A stretch of DNA of 64,000 bases, from NCBI GenBank assembly GCA_946188345.1, contig CAMHUI010000004.1, positions 1-64,000 of the forward strand. The letters run 5' to 3'. Below the pieces are notes generated by a model, which made no database searches, was not told the DNA's origin, and saw only the letters and a program-made list of their open reading frames with translations. A program made the position numbers and the translations under genes. Each line of letters begins with the position of its first letter. Positions within the stretch are counted from its first letter, which is position 1. Positions 45,027-54,822 of this stretch are shown here, piece by piece. This DNA is from an uncultured Prevotellaceae bacterium. Lineage in GTDB: Bacteria; Bacteroidota; Bacteroidia; Bacteroidales; Bacteroidaceae.

Positions 45027-46604
45027 TTATTTCCTTTTCTTTCGCCCAAGTGTTCCCTGCTTGATGACGGTGAGCTGTGCGCCGTAGTTGTTTCCCAACC
45101 ACTTGCCGCTGTCCATGCCTACGGCTCCGCGGATGCTCCATCCTTGCAGCCGGCTTTCCTCGGGGAAGTGCCATGTGGCCTCGGCCATCAGGTTGAAACT
45201 CTTCAGGGGCTTGGGGTATACGTTATAGTAGGAGCCGAAGCCCTTGCGATAGGTTGCCAGGAGGCGATAGCCGAGCAGGTCGCTGGGTTGCCCGCTCAGT
45301 CCGAGGTGGATGGCCTGGAAGCGGTTGTCCTCGACCACGATGCGGCCGTCGCTGTTGTAGAGCGGCGAACGATAGAGGGGGTTGCCGATGACCTGGCCCC
45401 AGTGCTGCCAACCGGTGAAGATATGGTGGTTGTAGTAGTTGTCGAGGCCGGTATAGTGTTCGGCCAGGTTGACGGTGTGGTCGTGATAGGTCGGCCCACC
45501 CTGATACTTCGTCGTGAGGTATTCAAGCACGACGCCGTTGACCAGATGGTTATACTTCAGCCGGAACTCGGCGCCGAGCATCCAGTCCTTGAAGTCGTAG
45601 AGGAAGTAGCGGTGCTTGACGATGCGGTTGGCATCGGCACCCTCGCCCCATCCGTTGTTGGCGATGTGCACCATCATAGAGTTGTCTTCGAAGAACTGGT
45701 CGACATAGAACCCCAGTGCCCAGGTCTCTTCGTCGTAGTTCAGCCGTGCCACATAGCTGCCCAGATGGTTTCCCTCTGCGTTCTTGTAGTTGCCGTCGGT
45801 AGCATCGGAGCCTCCAGGGAAAAGGGCATTGACAAACGACTTCGCGCCCGACTCGTTCTCGATGACGCTGCCGTCGGGCTGGTAGCTCTTGCCGCCGAAC
45901 TGGCAGGCCATCTCCAGGCCTATCTCAAACGACAGCGGGAAATAGCGCTCCTCGTTACCCACCTTGAAGTAGATGGCCTTGGAGTGATAGAGGGCGTTCT
46001 CGGTATAGCGTTGCTGCTGATGGGTGAAGTCCTGCTGCCAGCTGTCGTCGGTGGTGATGCCATAGGCCAGATGTCCCTTCAGCCGCAGCCAGCCCTTCGT
46101 GCGGGGCACCACCCAGTAGTCGGGCAGTCCGGCCCACACCTGAGGGATCGGTCGGGCGTTGATGCCAAGCGTCTGGGCGCCGGAGCTGAGATAGGGATTC
46201 TTCATCTGGGGCAAACGCTCCTTGCTACCTACCGTCAGGACGGCGTGAAGCCAACGGGCCTCGACGAAGGCCTGCTGAACGACGAGGGTGCTGGTGAAGC
46301 CTGTGGCCACAGCCACGTCGGCACCATAGCCAATGCCCCAGTGGCGCAGCGAGTCGTTGCGGAGCGGACGGATGAGTGAGCCGCGAACGTAGCCGTTGAC
46401 ATCGTCGAGCGAACTCAGACCATAGCGGTTGGCATTGAGCCAGAGTGGCGTCGTGCCATCGGAAACGGTAGCCTGAACCTCGGCCTTATACTCCAGCCCG
46501 TTGAAAGGCTTAAGCGCACCGGCCTCCTCTTCACCGTCGAGGGCTTGTGAAAAGGCGCTCAGCGGCAAGAGCAATGCCGACAAAAGGGTGTATCGTATGT
46601 TCAT
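45027..46604 (-). CDS. Wzi-family capsule assembly outer-membrane protein
   Basis: 525 residues with a signal peptide (MNIRYTLLSALLLPLSAFSQA) and alternating aromatic beta-strands (GLEYKAEVQATVSDGTTPLWLNANRYGL and LRLKGHLAYGITTDDSW) characteristic of a porin-like Wzi barrel. Wzi proteins help fix capsule to the surface. It is some 4 kb from the export locus, on the opposite strand. Confidence 0.75.
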   Translation of the reverse strand: MNIRYTLLSALLLPLSAFSQALDGEEEAGALKPFNGLEYKAEVQATVSDGTTPLWLNANRYGLSSLDDVNGYVRGSLIRPLRNDSLRHWGIGYGADVAVATGFTSTLVVQQAFVEARWLHAVLTVGSKERLPQMKNPYLSSGAQTLGINARPIPQVWAGLPDYWVVPRTKGWLRLKGHLAYGITTDDSWQQDFTHQQQRYTENALYHSKAIYFKVGNEERYFPLSFEIGLEMACQFGGKSYQPDGSVIENESGAKSFVNALFPGGSDATDGNYKNAEGNHLGSYVARLNYDEETWALGFYVDQFFEDNSMMVHIANNGWGEGADANRIVKHRYFLYDFKDWMLGAEFRLKYNHLVNGVVLEYLTTKYQGGPTYHDHTVNLAEHYTGLDNYYNHHIFTGWQHWGQVIGNPLYRSPLYNSDGRIVVEDNRFQAIHLGLSGQPSDLLGYRLLATYRKGFGSYYNVYPKPLKSFNLMAEATWHFPEESRLQGWSIRGAVGMDSGKWLGNNYGAQLTVIKQGTLGRKKRK

Positions 46605-46698
46605 AGTGTCTGTTTTTTTTCTAATTTAATAACGTTCGTGCGTCCATTATATTGTATATTCTTGCAACAGGACAAGAGATTTTTCAAAGCAAAGAGCC

Positions 46699-47607
46699 TT
46701 ACCGACCGGTCGCACCCTTAGCTCGCCCCGCTGAAGGGTCTTCGCTGAATAACAAGGTTGCCACCTCTGTCTCCTGCCCCACCCTCACGTCGACGGAGGA
46801 GAGCTTCTGCTGAGCGATGAGACTGGCACTGCCATCAAGGGCAGATACTTCCATCTGCAGGACATCTGTCGCTTCATGAGGGATGGTATAGACCTCGAAG
46901 ACGGAGTTAGCGGAGAACTGGTCGGGAGTGAGGGTGCGCAGCTCGGTCTGACGCGACTGCTTGGCACCGAAGGTTGTGGTGGGATTGAGCGTGCTGCTGC
47001 CGCCCGTATAATAGAAGCGATACTGAGAGACTACTTGTGGAGTGGGTTCAAGTATCCGAACGCGCACCTTGGCGACACAGCGCTGCAAGACGATGGGCAG
47101 CGACGTGGTGCCGTCGGTAATCTCCACTTCCTCGCAGGCAAGGAAGGTGTCGGTCATCTTATTGTTAGGGAAAGAAACCTCGCTGAGCGAAGTGATGGTG
47201 GCTGAGGCAGTGCCACTATGGGCGACGGCAACAAGCTGGTAGGTGCCGTTGTCTAAGGTCAGCTCGAAGGTGCCGAAGTTGGCGTCGTTGAGCGTCTGAT
47301 GGATGGTCTTGCCCACCTTCGCCCCATTCTTGAAGAAGGCAAGACTCATGCGGGTACACAAGTCGGCAACGGGCAGATGCTCGTCAGACATGGGCTCTTC
47401 CGAGTCTGTTAGGGAATATGGAGCAAAGGCGGCCGGCCCTTGCAGGGAGGCAACAAATCGGATTCTACGAATGCCGTCATCGGTGGAAGAGTCAGTCCCG
47501 CTCGTCACTTCATCCGACTCTTCAAGGATAGGCTTCTCGCAGCCCGCAAAGAACAGAGCAAGGAGAAGAGTCAGGACTTTGAGACAACGAGCAATGGGCT
47601 TCATCAC
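46699..47607 (-). CDS. FimB/Mfa2-like fimbrial-anchor lipoprotein
   Basis: 302 residues, starting MMKPIARCLKVLTLLLALFFAGC with a lipobox AGC. The mature protein resembles the FimB/Mfa2 family that anchors Bacteroidales fimbriae: a beta-rich N-terminal domain with LTLDNGTYQLVAVAHSG, then FYYTGGSSTLNPTTTFG. No neighbouring FimA-like subunit is seen in the window. It follows the nuclease lipoprotein gene by 10 bp and is probably co-transcribed. Confidence 0.6.
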   Translation of the reverse strand: MMKPIARCLKVLTLLLALFFAGCEKPILEESDEVTSGTDSSTDDGIRRIRFVASLQGPAAFAPYSLTDSEEPMSDEHLPVADLCTRMSLAFFKNGAKVGKTIHQTLNDANFGTFELTLDNGTYQLVAVAHSGTASATITSLSEVSFPNNKMTDTFLACEEVEITDGTTSLPIVLQRCVAKVRVRILEPTPQVVSQYRFYYTGGSSTLNPTTTFGAKQSRQTELRTLTPDQFSANSVFEVYTIPHEATDVLQMEVSALDGSASLIAQQKLSSVDVRVGQETEVATLLFSEDPSAGRAKGATGR

Positions 47608-47617
47608 AGGAATCTGG

Positions 47618-48595
47618 TTATTTATCTAAGTTCCAGGCCCTGACCACGTTGTCACGTGGCAACGACTCGACAGCCTTCTCGATGTCGTCGGGGAGGTTGC
47701 AGAAGAAGTCAAGCCCCGTCAGATTCTCCAGCTCGTCAATGTTGCGGACATAATTACTCATGACATAGTTGCTGGGCACGGATGCTGTCTGGTCTACCCA
47801 GAAGCCAAGCGCCTTGTAGCCTCCGTTGCCTGAGGCCTTGCTCTTGCAGAGGATGGCCATGAAGAAATAACGCGGAACGGGAATCTGATTTTTTCCGCTG
47901 CCAAGGTACTTGATTATGTCGGCTTCGCGGTCGATGGTGCCACCTTTTACAATATACAAAGTGTCGCGGAAGTTGGCATTGTTCCAACCAGAGACGCCTC
48001 CATAGCCATGGATGCGCGTTTCCATGTCGGCCCAGATGCCTGCATTGATAGAATTCAGCTGCGGCTGCATGTTTGTCATGTAGAAGGTCTGCCGGTTGGC
48101 CGCCTGATTGTAGGAATAGGCACGGTCGGCTGATGGCATCATGTGGCCGTGGTCAAAACCCGAATTCCAATAGGGGTCGACGGTGAAATGATACTGTGAA
48201 GGCAGGTCGGGGTCGTTGGGATACTCTGAGAAATTACCTGAGGTGTCTCGGGGCTTGCGGTCAATCTTACTGCTGCTGTTTCCGGCATGCATACGATAGC
48301 ACGACCAGCGCTGGGCATGCTTCTCCGTGTCCCACTGCACACTGTAGTTGATACCGAAGGAAGCCCGATGGACTATCATGACATCGGCCTCGGCATTGCG
48401 CGAATGGTGGGTGGTGAGACTGGGAAACTCCAGACGGCCATAGACGGCTGACTGGCGGGTGTCGTTGCGGTTGGTGTTATTGCGGACGGCGGCAGAAGAT
48501 GAGTCGTCGTCAGTAAACTCGACATCGGTGCCGCAGGAAGCCAGCAGCAACAACGGCAACAACAATAGTGACAAGGGGCGTAATTTCATCATCAT
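47618..48595 (-). CDS. DNA/RNA non-specific endonuclease lipoprotein
   Basis: 325 residues with lipoprotein signal (LLLLASC). The NUC1-type beta-beta-alpha-metal active site appears as FDHGHMMPSADR (canonical DRGH is DHGH here) with NMQPQLNSINAGIWADME downstream. It should be a surface or periplasmic nuclease needing Mg2+. It may cooperate with the nucleic-acid utilisation genes at 49-56 kb, although it is on a separate transcript. Confidence 0.9.
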   Translation of the reverse strand: MMMKLRPLSLLLLPLLLLASCGTDVEFTDDDSSSAAVRNNTNRNDTRQSAVYGRLEFPSLTTHHSRNAEADVMIVHRASFGINYSVQWDTEKHAQRWSCYRMHAGNSSSKIDRKPRDTSGNFSEYPNDPDLPSQYHFTVDPYWNSGFDHGHMMPSADRAYSYNQAANRQTFYMTNMQPQLNSINAGIWADMETRIHGYGGVSGWNNANFRDTLYIVKGGTIDREADIIKYLGSGKNQIPVPRYFFMAILCKSKASGNGGYKALGFWVDQTASVPSNYVMSNYVRNIDELENLTGLDFFCNLPDDIEKAVESLPRDNVVRAWNLDK

Positions 48596-48626
48596 CTCTG
48601 GTTTTGCTAAGAAGGTCAGCTTTTAT

Positions 48627-48679
48627 TAAAAAAAAGAAGTGCGCCCGCACGCATATGCAACTACGTTCGAACGCACCTC
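48627..48679 (-). terminator. terminator of the rpmE2 gene
   Basis: On the minus strand GAGGTGCG pairs with CGCACTTC and is followed by an eight-T run. The loop is long and may hold a second weak stem. Confidence 0.6.
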
Positions 48680-48730
48680 TCCGAAAAATTTAATCTCTAT
48701 ATCGACTGAAAAAGATAGTCAAGCAATGTC

Positions 48731-48982
48731 TTACTTCTTGATCTTACCGTAGCGGCTCATGAAGCGGTCAACACGACCGGCAGTGTCAACGAGCGTGCTC
48801 TTACCCGTATAGAAGGGGTGAGAGGTGTTAGAGATTTCGACTTTTACCACTGGGTAAGTTTCACCTTCGAATTCCACTGTATCATTGGTCTTTGCTGTGG
48901 ACTTCGTAAGGAACATATCGCCGTTGGACATGTCACGGAACACGACGGGGCGATAGTTTTCGGGATGAATACCTTTTTTCAT
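48731..48982 (-). CDS. rpmE2: ribosomal protein bL31, type B (zinc-free)
   Basis: 83 residues from the ATG at 48982; the track's extra N-terminus is upstream sequence. It begins [20 protein letters not shown] and has [10 protein letters not shown], the type B L31 pattern. There is no cysteine, so this is the zinc-independent paralogue used when zinc is scarce. Confidence 0.95.
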   Translation of the reverse strand: MKKGIHPENYRPVVFRDMSNGDMFLTKSTAKTNDTVEFEGETYPVVKVEISNTSHPFYTGKSTLVDTAGRVDRFMSRYGKIKK

Positions 48983-49155
48983 TGTTTCTTTAAATGTTAT
49001 TATTAATATTGCTTTGTTACTTCGTTTGCAAGTATTCGGCTGATGCCTATACACTTAGCAGGGTGCAAAATTACAAAGAATTTCGCACCCTGCCAAATAT
49101 TTTAAGGATTATTTTCTGAAAATCTTACTTTTACTCTTTCGAGCAAGAGAAAGAC

Positions 49156-51144
49156 TTAGTTGAAAGTGATGACAATCTTCGAGAAGCGCAGCTGGCTCGT
49201 TGCACGTGTTGCCTCGCTGGTGTTGGTCACCTTCACAACAGATGAGCCAATCTGGGTTGCTCCAACCATGTTATCGTTGAAGGTGGCTGAACCTGGCTCA
49301 ATGGTAACGGCTTGGGAGGCATTGCAGATATCATTGCCCTGATTGGTGCAGGTAATGGCAATCTCGCTGACGGTCTTGTTGCCGGCGTTTATCGTGAAGC
49401 TGTTCTTGGGATACATTCGGACGGCCTCTGCTGCTGTCGACGTTGCCTCGTAGTACTTGGGGGCATTGGTGTTGCCTCCACCATCGAAGGTGATGACTGT
49501 TCCATCGACAAGGGTCAGCGTGGGGACAACGGCTCCCTTTTCCAGGCCCAGCTCGGCTGAGGTCAGCGTCAGGGTATTGCCATCGAGGGTTCCAAACGTC
49601 TTGTCTGGGTTGGGATTAGGATTGGGGTTGGGGTTGTCACCATCGGTAGGCACCTTGCCACCCTGCTTCACCAACAGAGGAAGACCTTCGCCACTATCGG
49701 TAGCGGTGAGTTCGGTGTATTTGCTGACAAACTGGATAGACTTGCCCGTAGCAACATTCTTAACCGTGGCCTTGCCATCTTCAGCGACACTGGCGCTCCA
49801 GACATAGTTGGAGGCAGGCTTCGTGGCTGAGACCTGGAAGCTGTTGTGGGTGTCATCCATATAGAAGTACTGACCCTGGGCATCCTGAAGGGTGAAACCG
49901 CCTTCGACAGCCGTAAAGGTGAAGAGGTCGGCCTCGCTACCTGTCAGTGTTCCGTCAGCAGCGATGCTGGTCTGGTTGGCCGTGGGATACATGTAGCCAT
50001 AGGAGTTGTCGTTGAAGGGTTTGTAAGCATATACTTCGTAAGCATTAGATGCCTTGTAGACGAAGAAGTATTTGCCAGCCTCCAGGTTCGACTCGTCGGG
50101 AGTGGGAGTCGGAGTAGGATTGTCGCCACCAGAGGTCAGGGAGACAAGGTAGCTGTTGGCAATCTCATGAATCACGACTTGACTCTTGTTCACATACTTC
50201 ATCAGGTTACCGAAGACTACGACCTCGTCACCAGCCTTGATGTCGTTAACGGAGCTGAACTTCTCGCCATTGAGACCATCACCGGCATACACCTGAACCT
50301 GATTGTTCTTGGTGCCGTCGTCGGAGATATAGTAGTTGATGTTGCCATACTTGGCGAAGTTGTCGGCATTGGTTGCCACGCTGACGACCTTACCCTTCAC
50401 ATAAGCCTTCTCGGAGGTTGAGGCGCCATCATCAAGGGCATTAATCATCTCAATGGCAGCGGCAGTGGTAATTGGAGCCTCTGCTGTACCGATGGTGTTG
50501 CCCGGCTCTTCAGGACCAGGAGCATCGCCATTGCCTTCACCTTCCTTCACGACAACATTCTTAACTTCCCATGTGGAAGCGTTCTGGGTGTTGCAAGCGA
50601 AGTAGAAAGCGACGCGAACCTTTTCCTGTCCGAGGAACTGCTGGGGAATGTTCTGGCTGTAGGTAGACCAGTTGTCCCAATCGCGGCCTTCGGTAAGTGT
50701 ACCTGTCACGTCAACCCAGTTGGTAGTAGCAGGATTACCTGTATAGTCGCTGGTCAGGAACACTTTGTTCTCAGTTCCAGAAGCCACATAGCGAAGGATG
50801 TAGTCGAACTGCAGATAAGCCTTTTCTGCTCCGGAGAGATTGATTTCTGGAGAGATAAAGTAGCTCTGCGACTCAACCTTGGGCACGTCATTAGAGATAT
50901 GACCGGTACCTTTAGCGTATCCGTGGGAATCAACAACCCAGGCCTGGCTTCCTTCTTTTGTATTGGCATTGATGAAGCCGAAATCATTGCTACCGCTAAA
51001 GTTTGCGTCAAGATAAGTTCCCTCTGGCAGGACGGGTTCACCCTCTGAACCAGGGATGTTGTACGGCGCAGGAACGTCTTCACAACTTGTGAATGCGAAT
51101 GTGGCAACTGCTATTGCCAGCATTGATTTGATAATTTTCTTCAT
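49156..51144 (-). CDS. multi-domain surface lipoprotein (choice-of-anchor-J and OB-like)
   Basis: 662 residues with lipobox FTSCEDVP. Residues about 45-205 resemble a choice-of-anchor-J domain (SYFISPEINLSGAEKAYLQFDYILRY). Residues about 220-340 look like an OB-type fold (AYVKGKVVSVATN, INYYISDDG, DEVVVFGNLMKY). The C-terminus is beta-rich with proline-threonine linkers (TPTPTPDE, NPNPNPNPD). It lies 44 bp after the DUF5689 gene, so it probably belongs to the TBDR operon. Nucleic-acid or phosphate binding is an inference from the OB-like fold and neighbours. Confidence 0.65.
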   Translation of the reverse strand: MKKIIKSMLAIAVATFAFTSCEDVPAPYNIPGSEGEPVLPEGTYLDANFSGSNDFGFINANTKEGSQAWVVDSHGYAKGTGHISNDVPKVESQSYFISPEINLSGAEKAYLQFDYILRYVASGTENKVFLTSDYTGNPATTNWVDVTGTLTEGRDWDNWSTYSQNIPQQFLGQEKVRVAFYFACNTQNASTWEVKNVVVKEGEGNGDAPGPEEPGNTIGTAEAPITTAAAIEMINALDDGASTSEKAYVKGKVVSVATNADNFAKYGNINYYISDDGTKNNQVQVYAGDGLNGEKFSSVNDIKAGDEVVVFGNLMKYVNKSQVVIHEIANSYLVSLTSGGDNPTPTPTPDESNLEAGKYFFVYKASNAYEVYAYKPFNDNSYGYMYPTANQTSIAADGTLTGSEADLFTFTAVEGGFTLQDAQGQYFYMDDTHNSFQVSATKPASNYVWSASVAEDGKATVKNVATGKSIQFVSKYTELTATDSGEGLPLLVKQGGKVPTDGDNPNPNPNPNPDKTFGTLDGNTLTLTSAELGLEKGAVVPTLTLVDGTVITFDGGGNTNAPKYYEATSTAAEAVRMYPKNSFTINAGNKTVSEIAITCTNQGNDICNASQAVTIEPGSATFNDNMVGATQIGSSVVKVTNTSEATRATSQLRFSKIVITFN

Positions 51145-51188
51145 AGTTATATTTCTTTTTTGTTTTTATTCGTTCTTGGTTCTTCTTC

Positions 51189-52061
51189 CTACTGGTTTGC
51201 AATCCGCAGGTCGCTGGTCTTACGCATCATAATCTGCCATGTGCCACGATACTGTGTGGCAATGCCGACGATGTCGCAGGCAATCTTCTCTCCCGTCTCT
51301 TTATTGAAAGGCAGGACCGTTGCAGCGAAATCGGCATAAGAACTGGTGCGCACGATGAGCTTGCTGGATGAATAGCCGTCAATCTGCTGGTTGAAGTAGT
51401 TGCCACCCGAGCCTGAGCCATCGATGAGAGTCTTGGTGCCGTCGGCATCCTTGAAGGTGACACCGCGCAGGATGACGAGTCGGCCGCTGTTGGTGTTGAT
51501 ATCATTCTCTACCTCTGAGAAGTCTACGGGCTGGACAGCGTCGGGATTGATTTCACCGACAAGTTTGACGTGGCTGTTCCAGATGTCTTTCGACATACGT
51601 CCGATTTGCCCGTTATAGGGTGCACCGAGCTCAAGCTGATTGCCGTAGCCACCGACGTAGAGTCCCTTCAGGTCGATAATGATCTGCTGTCCTTCGGCGA
51701 GATAGCCGTTGATACCGCCTTGGTTGACGGCAACAATCATGGCACCTGTCTCGTCTTGCACGGCAAACTGCTTGTAGAGGTTGCCGCCCACGTCATTACC
51801 TGATACATAGACGCGCAGCTTGATATCGTCTTCCACGAGTTTGTTGCTGCTGTTGGCAATGGCGTCGGCATAGTTGGGATGGGCCTTCAGTTCGGCAATG
51901 GTGATGATGCCGTCTTCAGTGATACTATTGTTCCCGAATGGAGCCTGGTCAGAGACCGGCTCTTTCCAATCGTTATTGAAAAGCGAGTCGTCGCCATCGA
52001 GGCAAGAGGTCAGTGCGAGGCATGTCGCAGCGGCCATGAAGAAATATTTAAGTGCTTTCAT
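51189..52061 (-). CDS. DUF5689-domain lipoprotein
   Basis: 290 residues, lipobox LTSCLDGD. The body reads as DUF5689 (IITIAELKAHPNYADA, IKLRVYVSGNDVGGNLYKQFAVQDETGAMIVAVNQGG). The family commonly sits beside TonB-dependent receptors and endonuclease/phosphatase genes, as here. It starts 14 bp downstream of the receptor gene. Confidence 0.8.
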   Translation of the reverse strand: MKALKYFFMAAATCLALTSCLDGDDSLFNNDWKEPVSDQAPFGNNSITEDGIITIAELKAHPNYADAIANSSNKLVEDDIKLRVYVSGNDVGGNLYKQFAVQDETGAMIVAVNQGGINGYLAEGQQIIIDLKGLYVGGYGNQLELGAPYNGQIGRMSKDIWNSHVKLVGEINPDAVQPVDFSEVENDINTNSGRLVILRGVTFKDADGTKTLIDGSGSGGNYFNQQIDGYSSSKLIVRTSSYADFAATVLPFNKETGEKIACDIVGIATQYRGTWQIMMRKTSDLRIANQ

Positions 52062-52075
52062 AACTGTTTCGCTTT

Positions 52076-54610
52076 TTAGAATTTATAGGTTACGATGAGC
52101 ATTCCGTTGGTACCGTTGGCATAGAACTTCTTGGGGCTCTTCTGGAACTTGTAGGCGCGGATGTCGTCATCATTGACGTCCTTGCGGTCCTTACGGTTCT
52201 GCTCCATACCACCGGTCACAATCTTGGTGTTGTTGAGGATGTTGGTCAGCATGAGGTTGATGCTGAGCGAGCCTTTCTTCAGATAGATGCTACGTCCGAT
52301 GCTTGCGTCGAGCATAAAACCGCCGTCGCCCTTAGCCTGAGAATAGCGGTTGTAGGAACTCTGACCAAAGTTGTCGCGTGTGGTATTCTCGCTGGCATAG
52401 CGTGTTACGGGCGTGTAATAGAGATAGATTCGGTCGTAGTAGTTGCCGATGAGGTCGAGGAACCATCCGTGAGCGTGGTAGTTCAGGTCGATGCTACCAG
52501 CTGTGAGCGGTGTGCATCCCTCACGCATACCCTTCGAAAGGACGATGTCTTCGTAGGTCTTGCCGTCCTGCGACTTGGTATAGATGACTTTACCGTCGTT
52601 GATATATTCAGCGTCGCTGATGGTACCGAGCATCTTGATATTGAATGTCGAACTGAGCTTGAAGTTCAGGCCGGCCTCAACGCCGTAGTAGTGCTTCTTG
52701 AGTCCGTTGATGGAGACATAGGAGAACGAGTTCTGGGAGTCGTCGTAGTACATGCTGTATTCAGCGACGTGGGCCAGTCGGCTGTAGAAGGCGCTGATGT
52801 TGGCATGCAGCCAGGAGGTCTCGAGCTGGTAGCCGAGTTCTGTGGAGAAGACGTCCTCGTTCTTGAGGTCCTTCACGAAGTCGTTGTTGATTTGCGGAGC
52901 TGCAAAAGCCGTGCGTGCTACGGGAGCCTTCTTTTCATATCCGATACCGAAGGAGAGCGTGTTGCCGCGGCCTGCATTGAGCGAGGAGCCGAACTTGAAT
53001 CCGCCGTCAACGAACTTAGCCGTCTTGCTCTTGCCGTAGGAGTTGTCGACAGCCAGACCGTTGCGCATCTTACCTTCACGCTGCATGGTCTGTCCGCCGA
53101 GGCGAGCTGATACTGAGTAGTGGACGGGGCCGAAATTCTCTGCATAGGTGCTCCAAATCTGAGCCTTGTTGACGAAGATGTTATAGTCGTAGGCGAAGCG
53201 GTCGCCGACCTTGACTTCTGCATTGGGGTTGTTGACGTCATACTGTGCCTGCGGGTCTGTCTCCAGATAGGTTCCGACGACGTAGGTATTCAGGTTGCGG
53301 AAGGAGGCTGCTCCGAGGAGGTCTTCCATGGTCTGGTAGTGCATGCCCTTGTTGGTCGACACGACGAAGCCTGAGTTGAGCGACTGTGTCTTGGAGAGTT
53401 GCTTCTTGAGCGACGATGCGAGGTTGATGGTCAGCTGATCGTCGTGATAGGCCTGAAGGTAGTACATGGCGTCAGCTCCCTGAGCCGATGCAACCTTGTT
53501 GGAGAAGTAGAGGCGGTCCCAGTTGATCTGCCGGTTGGCCTTCGAGGCGCTCAGAAAGTCATAGGAAGCCCGCCATGCGGCCATGCCGGCAGCGGTGCGG
53601 TTGTCGGCATCGGTGGGATCCCACACGTTGTAGCTGTAGCTGGGCATGGTGCTGTAGTAGTCGGGGGCCGGGTTGGTGGAATTGTTGTAGCTCAGGCGAG
53701 AGCTGCTATACTGCGCATACTTGCCGAAGAGCGTTGTAGTGAGCTTGGTGTCATCGTTGATGTTCCAGTCCCAGGTCATGAGGGCCGAGGGTGCGAAGTC
53801 GCGGATGATACGCGAGTTGCGCTTCTTGCCGTTCTGATAACCCCAGTTGGGATTGTAGAAACGGTTATTGGCAATCCAGTACATCTCATCGGTGGATGCT
53901 GCCTGAGCTCCGCGCTCGGTCGGGTTACCCCATGTGACGAGCGATATGGAATGTTTGTCATTGATGAGTTTCTCTGCTCCGAGGAAGTAGCTGAAGGCAT
54001 TGTAGAATGTTCCCTCGATATAGGCGGTCGACGGATTGGCGTAGCGGTAGGTGAGTCCGAGCGACCATGCCCATCCTTTGTCGTTGAAGCCTGAATTATA
54101 GCTATACATTCCGCGGAAGGTGTAGTTTCTGTTGGCGCCTGCTACAGAGAGACGGTGTCCCACGGGCAGCGAGCTGGGGCGGAAGTTATAGTTGTTTGAG
54201 CCGCCCAGGCCTGTCATGGCGAAGTTATTGTCTTCGAAGGGAAGCGATGCCTCCACGCTGCGTGTCTGGTTGTTGAGTCCTCCGACGAGTGAGTAGCGGA
54301 ACTCGCCTCTCTCGGCATCGTTGGCAGGGTTGCCGTTGATGTAGATATCGTTGTACTTGGAGTTGTATGCACGGAACTTGAATCGTGCCGGGCTCCATTT
54401 GTAGCCAACTTCGCTGGCATAGGCATTGGTGTTTGAGCCCAGCACGGTGACTTCTTGCGAGACGTTGTCGTCTTCTCCGAGCTGCGACTCAGACAATGTG
54501 AATGCCGATTCGTCGATGACGATGACATTCTGCTCCTGCTTCCCGTCAGTCTGCGCCGCGGCTAACGAGGCATAGCAGAGAGCAATCACTGCTAATCTTA
54601 ATCTGTTCAT
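52076..54610 (-). CDS. TonB-dependent-receptor-like outer-membrane barrel
   Basis: 844 residues with a signal peptide (MNRLRLAVIALCYASLAAAQ). The plug is unusual: the usual carboxypeptidase-regulatory domain is absent, and only a weak plug signature (IYINGNPANDAERGEFRYSLVGGLN) is seen. The rest is an extended beta-barrel, ending LIVTYKF with the terminal aromatic residue typical of barrel proteins. It presumably imports a substrate processed by the co-located lipoproteins and nuclease, and it diverges from the endonuclease gene. Confidence 0.85.
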   Translation of the reverse strand: MNRLRLAVIALCYASLAAAQTDGKQEQNVIVIDESAFTLSESQLGEDDNVSQEVTVLGSNTNAYASEVGYKWSPARFKFRAYNSKYNDIYINGNPANDAERGEFRYSLVGGLNNQTRSVEASLPFEDNNFAMTGLGGSNNYNFRPSSLPVGHRLSVAGANRNYTFRGMYSYNSGFNDKGWAWSLGLTYRYANPSTAYIEGTFYNAFSYFLGAEKLINDKHSISLVTWGNPTERGAQAASTDEMYWIANNRFYNPNWGYQNGKKRNSRIIRDFAPSALMTWDWNINDDTKLTTTLFGKYAQYSSSRLSYNNSTNPAPDYYSTMPSYSYNVWDPTDADNRTAAGMAAWRASYDFLSASKANRQINWDRLYFSNKVASAQGADAMYYLQAYHDDQLTINLASSLKKQLSKTQSLNSGFVVSTNKGMHYQTMEDLLGAASFRNLNTYVVGTYLETDPQAQYDVNNPNAEVKVGDRFAYDYNIFVNKAQIWSTYAENFGPVHYSVSARLGGQTMQREGKMRNGLAVDNSYGKSKTAKFVDGGFKFGSSLNAGRGNTLSFGIGYEKKAPVARTAFAAPQINNDFVKDLKNEDVFSTELGYQLETSWLHANISAFYSRLAHVAEYSMYYDDSQNSFSYVSINGLKKHYYGVEAGLNFKLSSTFNIKMLGTISDAEYINDGKVIYTKSQDGKTYEDIVLSKGMREGCTPLTAGSIDLNYHAHGWFLDLIGNYYDRIYLYYTPVTRYASENTTRDNFGQSSYNRYSQAKGDGGFMLDASIGRSIYLKKGSLSINLMLTNILNNTKIVTGGMEQNRKDRKDVNDDDIRAYKFQKSPKKFYANGTNGMLIVTYKF

Positions 54611-54822
54611 ATTGTAATGGTTATAAATTATTCTTTACGTCCTTGGTTTTGTAGATTGTTTAGGTCCGCTTTTTCGGGTACAAAGTAACAAAGAAAATTT
54701 TAAAGAAAAAAGTTTTTTTTACGTTTTTTTCCAAAAACATGCTCATTTGTCAGAAATAATTACGATATTTGCACTTTGAAAAATTATTACAACCAAGTAC
54801 ACATTATTATTTATACGCGTAT

